Assembly: GCA_947452665.1 (NCBI GenBank)
Contig: CANGEH010000030.1
Location: forward strand, 1 to 12,869
Direction of reading: 5' to 3'
Length of the DNA stretch: 12,869 bases
From: Caulobacteraceae bacterium
Lineage (GTDB): Bacteria > Pseudomonadota > Alphaproteobacteria > Caulobacterales > Caulobacteraceae
Below the pieces are notes generated by a model, which worked only from the letters and a program-made list of their open reading frames with translations, was not told where the DNA came from and did no database searches. Within the stretch, counting starts at the first letter, position 1, and every line of letters starts with the position of its first letter. This document shows positions 1-7,070 of this stretch, one piece after another. Made by a program: the position numbers and the translations under genes.

Positions 1-1428
1 CTGCGCACCGCCCATTCGGGCGAATATGTCTCTTCGGTGCTTTATGATGCGGGATTGATCCGCGAGGCGGCGACCTCTGGCGTGGTCAATTATACCCAGC
101 ACCTCCTGACCGTGGTCGGGGCCATCATTGTCATGATGAACAAGGATCTTGGCCTATCTTTCGGGGTTCTGGTCGTTGCGCCCCTAGCCGTAGCGGTCAT
201 GCGCCGGTTTTCCAAACGCACCACCAAGGCCGCCAAGGGGGCCATGGCCGAGACCTCGGCCCTCTCGACCGCCGTCATGGAAAGCCTGGACGGAGTCAAG
301 ATCGTCAAGATCGAGAACCGCGAGGCCTATGAACAGGCCCGCGTTGCCACTGTGGTCGAGCGGCGTCAGGCCCACCTGATCAAGGGGGCCAATGCCCGCG
401 CCGCCGCCGCGCCCACGACTGAGGCCCTGATGACCCTGATTACGGCCGGCGTCATGGCCTATGCCGGTTGGCGCTCGGTCAGCGGCCAGATGAATGTCGG
501 GGCGTTTATTGCGTTTTTGGGCGCCCTGGCCATGGCCTCGCAATCCTTGCGCCAATTGGCCAATCTCCAGACGGTGATGGCCGAGGGGCTGACCGCCGCG
601 CGCCGCCTTTTTACCGCCCTCGATATTGAGGCCGAGGTGCGCGATGCCGAAGGCGCCAAGCCCCTGAGCCTGACCAAGGCCAGCCTGAGCCTTGAAAACG
701 TGTCCTTTGCCTATGGACCCGAGGCCCCGGTCCTGTCCGGCGTCAGTCTGGAAGCCCATCGCGGCGAGACCATTGCCCTGGTTGGCCCTTCCGGCGGCGG
801 CAAGAGCACGATCCTCAACCTGATCCCGCGCTTTTATGATGTCATCAGCGGGCGGCTTTGCCTAGACGGGGTCGATGTGCGCACTGTCACCCTAGCCAGC
901 CTGCGCGCGCAGATTGCCCTGGTCACGCAAGAGCCCTTCCTGTTCGATGACACGATCGGGGCCAATATTGCCTATGCCCGGCCAGGGGCTAGTCAGGACG
1001 AGATTGCCGAGGCGGCCCGCCAAGCTGCGGCGCATGACTTCATCATGGCCCTGCCCAAGGCCTATGACACCCCGGTCGGCGAGGCGGGCGCGCGCCTGTC
1101 GGGCGGCCAGCGCCAGCGCATCGCCATTGCCCGGGCCTTCCTAAAAAACGCGCCCATACTCCTGCTCGATGAGGCGACCAGCGCCCTCGACACCGAAAGC
1201 GAGGCCAAGGTTCAAGAGGCCTTGGAGCGCCTCATGGCCGGGCGCACCACCGTGCTGATTGCCCATCGCCTGTCCACCGTGCGCGGCGCGGACCGCATCT
1301 ATGTGATTGATCAGGGCAGGGTGGTCGAGACCGGCAATCATGATCAATTGATCGCCAGCGGCGGGCTTTATGCCCGTCTTGCACGCTCGCAGGACCTAGA
1401 TACGCAGGTTGGGGAAGATCCGTCATGA
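1..1428 (+). CDS. msbA: MsbA-type lipid A / lipid ABC exporter, fused permease-ATPase (5' end outside window)
   Basis: The protein is a half-transporter whose family flips lipid A-core or other lipids across the inner membrane using ATP. The frame is already open at base 1 (L-R-T-A-H-S-G-E), so the gene is cut by the window edge. About 475 of an expected roughly 600 residues are present, and the first transmembrane helices are missing. Two hydrophobic helical blocks remain (about nt 100-210 and 420-560). The ATPase domain is complete: Walker A GPSGGGKST (784-810), Q-loop Gln (928-930), LSGGQ signature (1096-1110), Walker B ILLLDE (1156-1173) and H-loop His (1264-1266). The stop overlaps the next start as ATGA, and the neighbours are DUF374, waaA and lpxK. 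That context makes MsbA more likely than a generic multidrug exporter, but substrate is inferred from position only. Confidence 0.85.
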   Translation: MRTAHSGEYVSSVLYDAGLIREAATSGVVNYTQHLLTVVGAIIVMMNKDLGLSFGVLVVAPLAVAVMRRFSKRTTKAAKGAMAETSALSTAVMESLDGVKIVKIENREAYEQARVATVVERRQAHLIKGANARAAAAPTTEALMTLITAGVMAYAGWRSVSGQMNVGAFIAFLGALAMASQSLRQLANLQTVMAEGLTAARRLFTALDIEAEVRDAEGAKPLSLTKASLSLENVSFAYGPEAPVLSGVSLEAHRGETIALVGPSGGGKSTILNLIPRFYDVISGRLCLDGVDVRTVTLASLRAQIALVTQEPFLFDDTIGANIAYARPGASQDEIAEAARQAAAHDFIMALPKAYDTPVGEAGARLSGGQRQRIAIARAFLKNAPILLLDEATSALDTESEAKVQEALERLMAGRTTVLIAHRLSTVRGADRIYVIDQGRVVETGNHDQLIASGGLYARLARSQDLDTQVGEDPS

Positions 1429-2108
1429 AGGCCCTGTTTCGTTCGCGCCCGGTGCAATTGACCCTCGCCTATATTTTCGCCCTCTATCTGCGCATCACCC
1501 TGGCCACGATCCGCTGGCAAAAAATCGATCAACCCAGCGTTGAGGCGGTCTGGAAGATGGATAGTGGGGCCATATTATGTTTTTGGCATGCGCGAATCTC
1601 TATGTCCCCGGCCAGCTGGCCCCATGGGCATGGCCAGGATATGCGGGCCTTAATCTCGCTATCGCCCGACGGCGAATTTATTGCCAAGGCCATGGCGCTA
1701 TTGGGCTTTCCCGCCGTGCGCGGCTCGTCGCAAAAGCGGTCGGACCCGGCCAAGGCCAAGGGCGGCCAGGCAGCCTTTCGTGACATGGCCAAATGGATAC
1801 GCCAAGGCGGGGCCATGGCCATTACCCCCGACGGCCCACGCGGTCCGGCCCTGATCATGGCCGATGGTACACCCATGCTGGCTAGGCTCAGCGGCGCGCC
1901 GGTCATGATGGTTGGCCTAGCCTGCAAGCCCTGCATCCGGCTAGGCACTTGGGACACCGCCGTTGTGCCCCTGCCCTTTGCCAAGGGGGCCATGGTCTGG
2001 GACGGGCCGCTCTATGCCGATAGCAAGAGCGATCTGGTCGCCTTGGCCAGCGACTGGGCGGCGCGCCTGAGCGCCGTAACCGACCGCGCCGAGCAATTGG
2101 TGCAATGA
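1425..2108 (+). CDS. DUF374 family lysophospholipid acyltransferase-like protein
   Basis: This is a 227-residue protein of the DUF374 family, distantly related to glycerolipid and lipid A acyltransferases. A hydrophobic N-terminal segment (residues 11-28) probably anchors it to the inner membrane. Family blocks are visible in order: FWHARI (53-58), SLSPDGEFIA (78-87), RGSS (99-102) and TPDGPRGP (134-141). After His55 the classical HX4D spacing is not met, since residue 60 is Met, so the active site is arranged differently from PlsC or LpxL enzymes. The start overlaps the msbA stop (ATGA) and the stop overlaps the waaA start (ATGA), so translation is probably coupled. The family regularly sits just before waaA and lpxK in alphaproteobacteria, which suggests a lipid A role. 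The actual substrate is unknown to me. Confidence 0.85.
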   Translation: MKALFRSRPVQLTLAYIFALYLRITLATIRWQKIDQPSVEAVWKMDSGAILCFWHARISMSPASWPHGHGQDMRALISLSPDGEFIAKAMALLGFPAVRGSSQKRSDPAKAKGGQAAFRDMAKWIRQGGAMAITPDGPRGPALIMADGTPMLARLSGAPVMMVGLACKPCIRLGTWDTAVVPLPFAKGAMVWDGPLYADSKSDLVALASDWAARLSAVTDRAEQLVQ

Positions 2109-3400
2109 CTGCCACTGTCATGCTTGGGCTCTATCGGGCCTTGACCGGCCTTGCCCAGCCCCTGATCCGCCAGCATCTGTCAAACCGCGCAAAACGCGGC
2201 AAGGAAGACCCAGACCGCCTTGGCGAGCGCTTGGGCGTGCCCAGCCTTGATCGCCCGGCCGGGGCCTTGGTCTGGATCCATGCGGTCAGTGTCGGCGAAA
2301 GCCTGTCTGGCCTGCCCCTGATCGAGGCCCTGCACAGCCGCCGCCCGGACCTGACCTTGCTGGTCACCTGCGGCACGCGCACAGCGGCGGCCCTGTTGGC
2401 GCAGCGCCTCCCCAAAGGCGCAATCCACCAATATGCGCCGGTCGATACGCCGGGGGCCGCCGAGGCCTTTATGGCCCATTGGCGACCCGATCTGGCCATC
2501 TGGCTGGAGGGCGAGCTTTGGCCAAACACGATTTTTGCCGCCAAGGCCAGCGGTGCCAGGCTGGCCCTCTTATCGGCCCGTATGACCGAGGCGAGCGCCA
2601 AGGGGTGGAACCGTTTTTCGCGCTCGGCCTGCGCCTTGCTTGGCCAATTTGACCTCATCCTGGCTCAGGATAGCGACAGCCAGGCAAGGCTAACGGCCCT
2701 AGGCGCGCCGGATGTTGGGCTTGCTAATCTCAAGACCCTGGCCCAGCCCCTTGCTTATAACGCCTCCGCACTTGAGACCCTGCACAATCAGATCGGTGAT
2801 CGCGGTGTGGTTTTGGGGGCCAGCACCCATGCCGGGGAAGATGAGATTATATTGGCGGCCTGGCACGGCCTGGCCAAGCCGCGGCCCCTGCTGATCCTTG
2901 CGCCGCGCCACCCCGAGCGCGGCCTAGGCCTAGAGGCCTTGGTTCAAACCCTAGCGCTTGGAGAGACGGCCCGCCGCGCTATGGGCCAAACCATTACGGC
3001 CTCAACGGCGGTCTATATTGCCGATACGCTCGGCGAAATGGGTCTGTTTTATCGCCTAGCGCGCGTTACCATAATGGGCGGCTCGCTCTTGCCCGGCATA
3101 GGTGGGCATAACCCTCTGGAGCCCGCGCGGCTCGGTTCAGTGATTATTTCTGGAAATCAGGTCTTTAACTTTTCGAAAGTCTATGCGGATATGGTCGCGA
3201 CGGGGGGACTGGAACTGGTCGCCTGCGAGGCCGAGCTGATGAAGGCGCTTAATCTTATCTGGCATGACCAGACCCGGGCCAAGGCCATGGCGGCGGCGGC
3301 TCTGGACTATTGCGCGCGTGAGGCCGGGGATCTGGACCGGCTTTGGGCCAGCCTAGTCCCCATCCTGCCGACCCTTTCCAATAAGGGGGACGGGGCATGA
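2105..3400 (+). CDS. waaA: 3-deoxy-D-manno-octulosonic acid transferase (Kdo transferase)
   Basis: WaaA (KdtA) transfers Kdo from CMP-Kdo to the lipid A precursor lipid IVA at the cytoplasmic face of the inner membrane. The 431-residue length is normal for the family. It has the GT30-type layout of two Rossmann domains. The N-terminal part shows RAKRGKEDPDRLGERLG (28-44) and VSVGES (61-66), where Glu65 matches the catalytic base position of the family. It continues with LEGELWPN (134-141). The C-terminal donor-binding half shows APRHPERG (266-273) and GGSLLPGIGGHNPLEP (325-340). The gene overlaps both neighbours by ATGA, lying between the DUF374 gene and lpxK in one operon. The number of Kdo units added cannot be read from sequence. 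Confidence 0.95.
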   Translation: MTATVMLGLYRALTGLAQPLIRQHLSNRAKRGKEDPDRLGERLGVPSLDRPAGALVWIHAVSVGESLSGLPLIEALHSRRPDLTLLVTCGTRTAAALLAQRLPKGAIHQYAPVDTPGAAEAFMAHWRPDLAIWLEGELWPNTIFAAKASGARLALLSARMTEASAKGWNRFSRSACALLGQFDLILAQDSDSQARLTALGAPDVGLANLKTLAQPLAYNASALETLHNQIGDRGVVLGASTHAGEDEIILAAWHGLAKPRPLLILAPRHPERGLGLEALVQTLALGETARRAMGQTITASTAVYIADTLGEMGLFYRLARVTIMGGSLLPGIGGHNPLEPARLGSVIISGNQVFNFSKVYADMVATGGLELVACEAELMKALNLIWHDQTRAKAMAAAALDYCAREAGDLDRLWASLVPILPTLSNKGDGA

Positions 3401-4410
3401 GTTTTTCAACGCCCCGCTGGTGGTATGTGCGCAAGGGTGCGCCGGCTGTCCGGTTATTGCTCCTGCCTCTGGCCTGGCTATGGGCGGGTGTTACGGCCTG
3501 GAAGATTGGCCATGGCAAGCCTGGCGATCCGGGTGTTCCCGTAATCTGTGTCGGCAATCTGACCCTTGGCGGCGCGGGCAAGACCCCGGTGGTGCGCGAA
3601 ATCCTGCTGCGCTTGACCAAGGCCAAGATCAAGGCCCACGGCCTGTCCCGAGGCCATGGCGGCCGCGCCATTGGTCCCTTGCAGGTCGATCCCGACAATC
3701 ATGATGCGGCCATGGTCGGGGATGAACCCCTGATGCTGGCCCAAGACTTCCCGTTCTGGGTGGCGCAAGACCGTCTGGCCGGGGCAAGGGCGGCCAGGGC
3801 CGCAGGCGCCGATGTGGTGGTCATGGATGACGGCCACCAAAACCCCTCGGTCAAAAAGGCCCTGTCCATTATTGTCGTGGATGGCGAGACCCGCGGCCTA
3901 GAATGGCCGTTTGGCGACGGCGCCGTGTTTCCGGTCGGCCCCATGCGTGAGCCGCTTAAAAAGGGTTTGGCCCGCGCCGATGCGGTCGTCGTGCTCTTGC
4001 CGCATGGGATCAGCAAGATGGATGCGGAGCTCAAGGCCCTGTTTGGCGATAAGCCCGTCCTGATCGCGCGGATCGAGGCCCCCGCCCCGCCGCCGCGCGG
4101 CCCACAACTAGGCTTTGCCGGTGTGGGCAAGCCTTGGAAGGTCGAAAGGGCCCTGACCGAGGCGGGCTGCCAATTGGTCGATTTTGCACCCTTCCCCGAC
4201 CACGACCCCTATGACGACGAGACCTTGACCTTCTTGGCCGGACGCGCCGCCCTGTTTGGCGCCGGCATGGTCACCACCGAAAAGGACTGGGTGCGCCTGC
4301 CCATGCATTGGCGCTTGCGCGTCACGCCCTGGCCGGTCCGGGCCCGTTTCGAGAACGAGGCCATGCTTGACCTATTATTGGCCAAGGCGATCGGCACGGC
4401 TCCGGCCTAA
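3397..4410 (+). CDS. lpxK: tetraacyldisaccharide 4'-kinase
   Basis: LpxK phosphorylates the 4' position of the tetraacyldisaccharide-1-phosphate to give lipid IVA, the substrate used by WaaA. The protein has 337 residues, as usual. A hydrophobic N-terminal stretch (about 18-34) fits its membrane association. The P-loop GGAGKTP lies at 58-64. The metal and lipid-site block reads DDGHQN (144-149), a variant of the commoner DDGFQH. FPDHDPY (266-272) carries the conserved His, and TTEKDW (293-298) is another family block. It is the last gene of the operon and overlaps waaA by ATGA. It converges on the phosphotransferase gene with only 15 bases between the two stops. Confidence 0.95.
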   Translation: MSFSTPRWWYVRKGAPAVRLLLLPLAWLWAGVTAWKIGHGKPGDPGVPVICVGNLTLGGAGKTPVVREILLRLTKAKIKAHGLSRGHGGRAIGPLQVDPDNHDAAMVGDEPLMLAQDFPFWVAQDRLAGARAARAAGADVVVMDDGHQNPSVKKALSIIVVDGETRGLEWPFGDGAVFPVGPMREPLKKGLARADAVVVLLPHGISKMDAELKALFGDKPVLIARIEAPAPPPRGPQLGFAGVGKPWKVERALTEAGCQLVDFAPFPDHDPYDDETLTFLAGRAALFGAGMVTTEKDWVRLPMHWRLRVTPWPVRARFENEAMLDLLLAKAIGTAPA

Positions 4411-4416
4411 GGCCTT

Positions 4417-4440
4417 AAGGCGGGTTTAGGCCCCCGCCTT
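4417..4440. terminator. candidate bidirectional stem-loop terminator between convergent genes
   Basis: A perfect 8-bp inverted repeat, AAGGCGGG (4417-4424) and CCCGCCTT (4433-4440), has an 8-base loop. It lies between the lpxK stop and the phosphotransferase C-terminus and includes the stop of the latter. On the + strand it runs into TTCTT, a weak U-tract. On the - strand it is followed by AAGG, so termination there would be poor. Position fits a shared terminator, but strength is uncertain. Confidence 0.35.
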
Positions 4441-5502
4441 CTTGGCAAAGCGCCAGGCCGTATCGGCCAGGATCGGCACGCGCTCGGACATGGCCACAGC
4501 ATAGGGCGAGGCGGCTGTGCCATCGCGCACCCGGCCAACAATGCCCTGACAAATCGCCGCCAGGCGGAACAGGTTATAGGCAAAATACCAATCCAGCTCT
4601 GGCACGCCAGAACGGCCAGTCAGGGCGCAATACTGGGCCACGGCCTCTTCAATCGAAGGAATACCCGCCTTTTTCAGATCCATGCCCGCTAGGCCGCCGC
4701 GCTGATCTGAGGGCATGACCCACTGCATCAGGAAATAGGTGAAATCGGCCATGGGATTGCCAAGAGTCGATAACTCCCAGTCCAGCACCGCCGTAACCCG
4801 GTTCTCCGTTGGGTGCAGGATCATATTGTCCAGCCGGTAGTCGCCATGCACGATCGAGGTCACATCATCGACCGGCGTGGTCTGGGGCAGCCATGCCATC
4901 AGATTATTGACGCTTTCCAGATTGACGGTCTCAGACGCCTTGTACTGCTTGCTCCAGCGGTCAATCTGACGGGAAAAATAATTGCCGGGCTTGCCAAAAT
5001 CAGCCAGTCCAATGGCCATGTAATCTGTGGTGTGCAATTCGGCCAAGGTCTTGATCTGGGCGGCATAGATTTCGCTGCGCTGGGCCTGGGTGTGGCCTTC
5101 TAGGCGGCCGTCCCAAAGAATGCGGCCCTCAACCATGCCCATAATATAGAACATGGTGCCAATCACGCTTTCGTCCGTGCACAGCGCATAGGCCTTGGCG
5201 ACAGGAAAGCCGGTCTTATTGAGGGCGGCAATCACTTTAAACTCGCGGTCCACGGCATGGGCCGAGGGCAGGAGCTTGCCGGGCGGCTTGCGGCGCAGGA
5301 CATAGGTCGCACCGGGTGTGACCACCTGATAGGTCGGGTTGGACTGTCCGCCCTTGAACTGGCGCAGTTCCATCGGTCCTTCATAGCCCTCGACATTGGC
5401 GACCATCCAGTCGGCCAATTTCGCCTCGTCTATGCGGTGACGCTCCTCGACCTCCTTGGTCCCGGAAAAGGTATCTTGTGCGTCCTGGACGGCTTCGGCC
5501 AT
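4426..5502 (-). CDS. ACAD10/11-like phosphotransferase (APH / choline kinase fold)
   Basis: This 358-residue protein belongs to the aminoglycoside phosphotransferase-like family related to the N-terminal domain of acyl-CoA dehydrogenases ACAD10/11. Family members are thought to phosphorylate hydroxyl groups of small or acyl substrates, and the substrate here is unknown. It shows a nucleotide-binding N-lobe with LRRKPPGKLLPSAHAVDREF (69-88), the catalytic loop HGDYRLDN (219-226, Asp221 as base, Asn226) and the metal motif DWE (241-243). I start it at the ATG at 5502 because GGGAG stands 7 bases upstream. An in-frame GTG at 5520 would overlap that Shine-Dalgarno and adds only six residues. It lies 89 bases downstream of purD on the same strand. 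A CAAAC-N4-GTTTG palindrome at its ribosome-binding site hints at separate control, perhaps by a fatty-acid regulator. Confidence 0.85.
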   Translation of the reverse strand: MAEAVQDAQDTFSGTKEVEERHRIDEAKLADWMVANVEGYEGPMELRQFKGGQSNPTYQVVTPGATYVLRRKPPGKLLPSAHAVDREFKVIAALNKTGFPVAKAYALCTDESVIGTMFYIMGMVEGRILWDGRLEGHTQAQRSEIYAAQIKTLAELHTTDYMAIGLADFGKPGNYFSRQIDRWSKQYKASETVNLESVNNLMAWLPQTTPVDDVTSIVHGDYRLDNMILHPTENRVTAVLDWELSTLGNPMADFTYFLMQWVMPSDQRGGLAGMDLKKAGIPSIEEAVAQYCALTGRSGVPELDWYFAYNLFRLAAICQGIVGRVRDGTAASPYAVAMSERVPILADTAWRFAKKAGA

Positions 5503-5509
5503 GTGGTGT

Positions 5510-5514
5510 CTCCC
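5510..5514 (-). promoter_or_regulatory. Shine-Dalgarno site that fixes the phosphotransferase start
   Basis: Read on the - strand this is GGGAG, separated by 7 bases from the ATG at 5502. It supports that ATG over the upstream in-frame GTG at 5520. Confidence 0.6.
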
Positions 5515-5528
5515 AAACACTTGTTTGG
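5513..5528. promoter_or_regulatory. operator-like palindrome resembling a PsrA box
   Basis: The 16-base dyad CCAAACACTTGTTTGG has 7-bp arms and a mismatched CT centre. It contains CAAAC-N4-GTTTG, which agrees with the (C/G)AAAC-N4-GTTT(G/C) pattern known for PsrA, a TetR-family fatty-acid-responsive repressor. It overlaps the Shine-Dalgarno of the phosphotransferase gene, where a bound protein could block expression. The regulator itself is not in this window, and the same bases can also form a small RNA hairpin. Confidence 0.35.
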
Positions 5529-5547
5529 CCAGAGTTTAACCATCAAA

Positions 5548-5588
5548 GCCTTGGGAGCAAGGCCGCATCAACGCTTAAGCGGCCTTGC
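5548..5588 (-). terminator. overlapping hairpins after purD (terminator or attenuator-like)
   Basis: A perfect 10-bp stem, GCAAGGCCGC (5557-5566) with GCGGCCTTGC (5579-5588) and a 12-base loop, begins four bases after the purD stop. A second stem, GCCTTG (5548-5553) with CAAGGC (5558-5563) and a 4-base loop, shares one arm with the first, so the two exclude each other. On the - strand the second hairpin is followed by TTTGAT, a short U-tract. It could attenuate read-through from purD into the phosphotransferase gene. Confidence 0.3.
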
Positions 5589-5591
5589 GCC

Positions 5592-6857
5592 TCATAATCC
5601 GCGCCAGCCAATATCGGTGCGGTGAAAGCCTTGCGGCCAATCAATCTTGGCAATGGCGCCATAGGCCAGGGCCCGCGCCTGCGCTAGGTCACCGCCGCGC
5701 GCACAAACATTGATCACGCGCCCGCCGCTGGCCAAGATATCGCCATTGGCCGCTCGTTCGGTGCCTGCATGAAAAATCACCACATCGGGGCCAAAATCTT
5801 GATCCAGGCCGCGGATGATCGAGCCGGTCTTGGGCGCGTCGGGATAGCCGGGTGCTGCCAGCACAACACATATGGCCACCGCATCGTGCCACTGCGGCGG
5901 GGGTAACTGATCCAGGGTCCCATTTGCCGTGGCCAGCAAATAGGGCACCAGATCGCTTTTCAGGCGCAGCATCAGGACCTGACATTCTGGATCACCAAAT
6001 CGGGCATTGTATTCCACAAGCCTTGGGCCCGCTGGCGTCAGCATCAGTCCGGCATAAAGGACGCCGCGATAGGGCATGGCCTCGGTGGCCATACCCGCCA
6101 CGGTCGGCAAGATCATCTGCTGCTCGGCCTGGTCCAAGAGCGCGGCAGTCAGGACCGGGGCAGGCGAATAGGCCCCCATGCCGCCAGTATTAGGGCCCTG
6201 ATCGCCATCAAGCGCGCGCTTATGATCCTGGGCCGCGCCAAACAGCATGGCGGTCTTGCCATCGGACAGGGCGAATAAGGAGGCTTCCTCGCCGGTCATG
6301 AACGCTTCAATCACCACCCGCGCCCCGGCCTGGCCAAACCGGCCGCCGAGCATATCGTCAATCGCAGCCTCGGCCTCGCTAAGGTCAGCGGCGATCACCA
6401 CCCCCTTGCCGGCCGCCAGCCCATCGGCCTTGATCACATAGGGGGCGGTAAAGCCAAGCAAGAACGCCTTGGCCTTTGGCGCATCCTCAAACACACCATA
6501 GGCCGCCGTGGGGATAGCGTGGCGGCGGGTAAAATCCTTGGTAAAGGCCTTGGAGGTTTCCAGCTGGGCGGCGGCCTCAGTCGGGCCAAAACAGGGGATG
6601 TTCAGCAAGGCCAGGCGATCGGCCAGACCCTTTTCCAGCGCTGATTCTGGCCCGACCACGACCAGATCAGCCGATATTTCCTTGGCCAAAGCGACCAGGG
6701 CCTCGACATCGGTGGCCTTGATACGGCGTGTCTCACAAATCTTGGCCATACCCGGATTGCCCGGCGTTGCCACCAGACGCGTAACCCGTGGCGAGGCTGC
6801 AATCTTCCAGGCCAGGGCATGTTCACGGCCGCCCGAACCGATAAGCAATATGTTCAT
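5592..6857 (-). CDS. purD: phosphoribosylamine-glycine ligase (GAR synthetase)
   Basis: PurD joins glycine to 5-phosphoribosylamine with ATP, the second step of de novo purine synthesis, in the cytoplasm. The 421-residue length is standard. It begins with GSGGREHAL (7-15). The ATP-grasp domain shows KADGLAAGKG (143-152), QDHKRALDGDQGPNTGGMGA (210-229) and the metal and ATP site NARFGDPE (284-291). All are intact. The ATG at 6857 is the natural start because the GSGGREH loop must follow a short beta strand. The Shine-Dalgarno is weak. It is divergent from the abi-like gene, and beyond that from xseA. A minus-strand promoter-like sequence, a structured element and a T6 terminator lie 90 to 210 bases upstream and might form its leader. 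Confidence 0.97.
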   Translation of the reverse strand: MNILLIGSGGREHALAWKIAASPRVTRLVATPGNPGMAKICETRRIKATDVEALVALAKEISADLVVVGPESALEKGLADRLALLNIPCFGPTEAAAQLETSKAFTKDFTRRHAIPTAAYGVFEDAPKAKAFLLGFTAPYVIKADGLAAGKGVVIAADLSEAEAAIDDMLGGRFGQAGARVVIEAFMTGEEASLFALSDGKTAMLFGAAQDHKRALDGDQGPNTGGMGAYSPAPVLTAALLDQAEQQMILPTVAGMATEAMPYRGVLYAGLMLTPAGPRLVEYNARFGDPECQVLMLRLKSDLVPYLLATANGTLDQLPPPQWHDAVAICVVLAAPGYPDAPKTGSIIRGLDQDFGPDVVIFHAGTERAANGDILASGGRVINVCARGGDLAQARALAYGAIAKIDWPQGFHRTDIGWRGL

Positions 6858-6947
6858 AAGCCTAGCGTGTGGCGCGGCTCAGGCCCGGGGTCAAGGTCTT
6901 GGCAAAAAACGATTTATGATTGAAAAATTTCGTTCAACGCTAAAGGT

Positions 6948-6976
6948 AAAAAAGGCGGCCCGCAAAGGCCGCCTTT
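6948..6976 (-). terminator. intrinsic terminator hairpin with T6 tract, upstream of purD
   Basis: AAAGGCGGCC (6951-6960) and GGCCGCCTTT (6967-6976) form a perfect 10-bp stem with a CGCAAA loop. On the - strand the stem ends in six Ts (6953-6948), a textbook Rho-independent terminator. On the + strand only TTTCCTATT follows, so minus is the better direction. No minus-strand protein gene ends here, so it would stop either a small RNA or a purD leader transcript. Confidence 0.55.
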
Positions 6977-6984
6977 CCTATTCT

Positions 6985-7036
6985 CGTCCTCGGGAGGGTG
7001 GAGTGCCGCTCCAGTGACCAAAACCCAAGGCTCACG
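6985..7036. ncRNA. candidate structured RNA upstream of the HEPN/Abi gene (rod-like hairpin)
   Basis: Nested inverted repeats form one elongated hairpin. CGT pairs with ACG (6985-6987 with 7034-7036). CCTCGGG pairs with CCCAAGG (6988-6994 with 7024-7030), and TGGAG pairs with CTCCA (6999-7003 with 7009-7013) around a 5-base loop. Read on the - strand, the one mismatch in the 7-bp helix becomes a U-G wobble. There the element would start just after a promoter-like TTGCAT-N17-TATAAA and end at the T6 terminator, giving an RNA of about 90 nt. Read on the + strand, the apical stem gains a wobble pair, and the element would lie in the leader of the abi-like gene, 28 bases before its start. I do not recognise it as 6S, SRP or ZTP-riboswitch RNA. 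Strand and function are inferred. Confidence 0.35.
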
Positions 7037-7041
7037 CTTGT

Positions 7042-7070
7042 TTTATAACGACTAAGGCCCGTTTATGCAA
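7042..7070 (-). promoter_or_regulatory. candidate minus-strand promoter for the structured RNA / purD leader
   Basis: On the - strand TTGCAT (7070-7065) and TATAAA (7047-7042) are 17 bases apart. The -10 box matches the sigma-70 consensus in 5 of 6 positions, but the -35 box is only partial. Transcription would begin near 7036, exactly where the hairpin element begins. The -35 box is the complement of the abi-like start codon region, so the two opposed transcription units overlap. Confidence 0.4.

Noticed and set aside
184..759. 191-codon minus-strand frame opposite msbA
   Set aside because: Antisense to a clearly coding ABC exporter; composition-driven open frame with Gly/His-rich sequence and no recognisable domain.
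3828..3846. LpxK DDGHQN in place of DDGFQH as a sign of a defective enzyme
   Set aside because: All other LpxK motifs are intact, and I recall the His/Asn variant in other alphaproteobacterial LpxK proteins.
6916..7017. Small basic plus-strand ORF of 33 codons (starts MIEKFRSTLKVKK) across the purD-abi gap
   Set aside because: No Shine-Dalgarno, and its sequence is explained by the two hairpins it spans; it is also the tail of a longer antisense shadow frame of purD.
6858..7064. Known riboswitch or housekeeping RNA (ZTP/pfl motif, 6S, SRP) upstream of purD
   Set aside because: The conserved ZTP core and the SRP apical loop are not present, and the internal terminator does not fit a 6S RNA; only an unnamed structured element can be supported.
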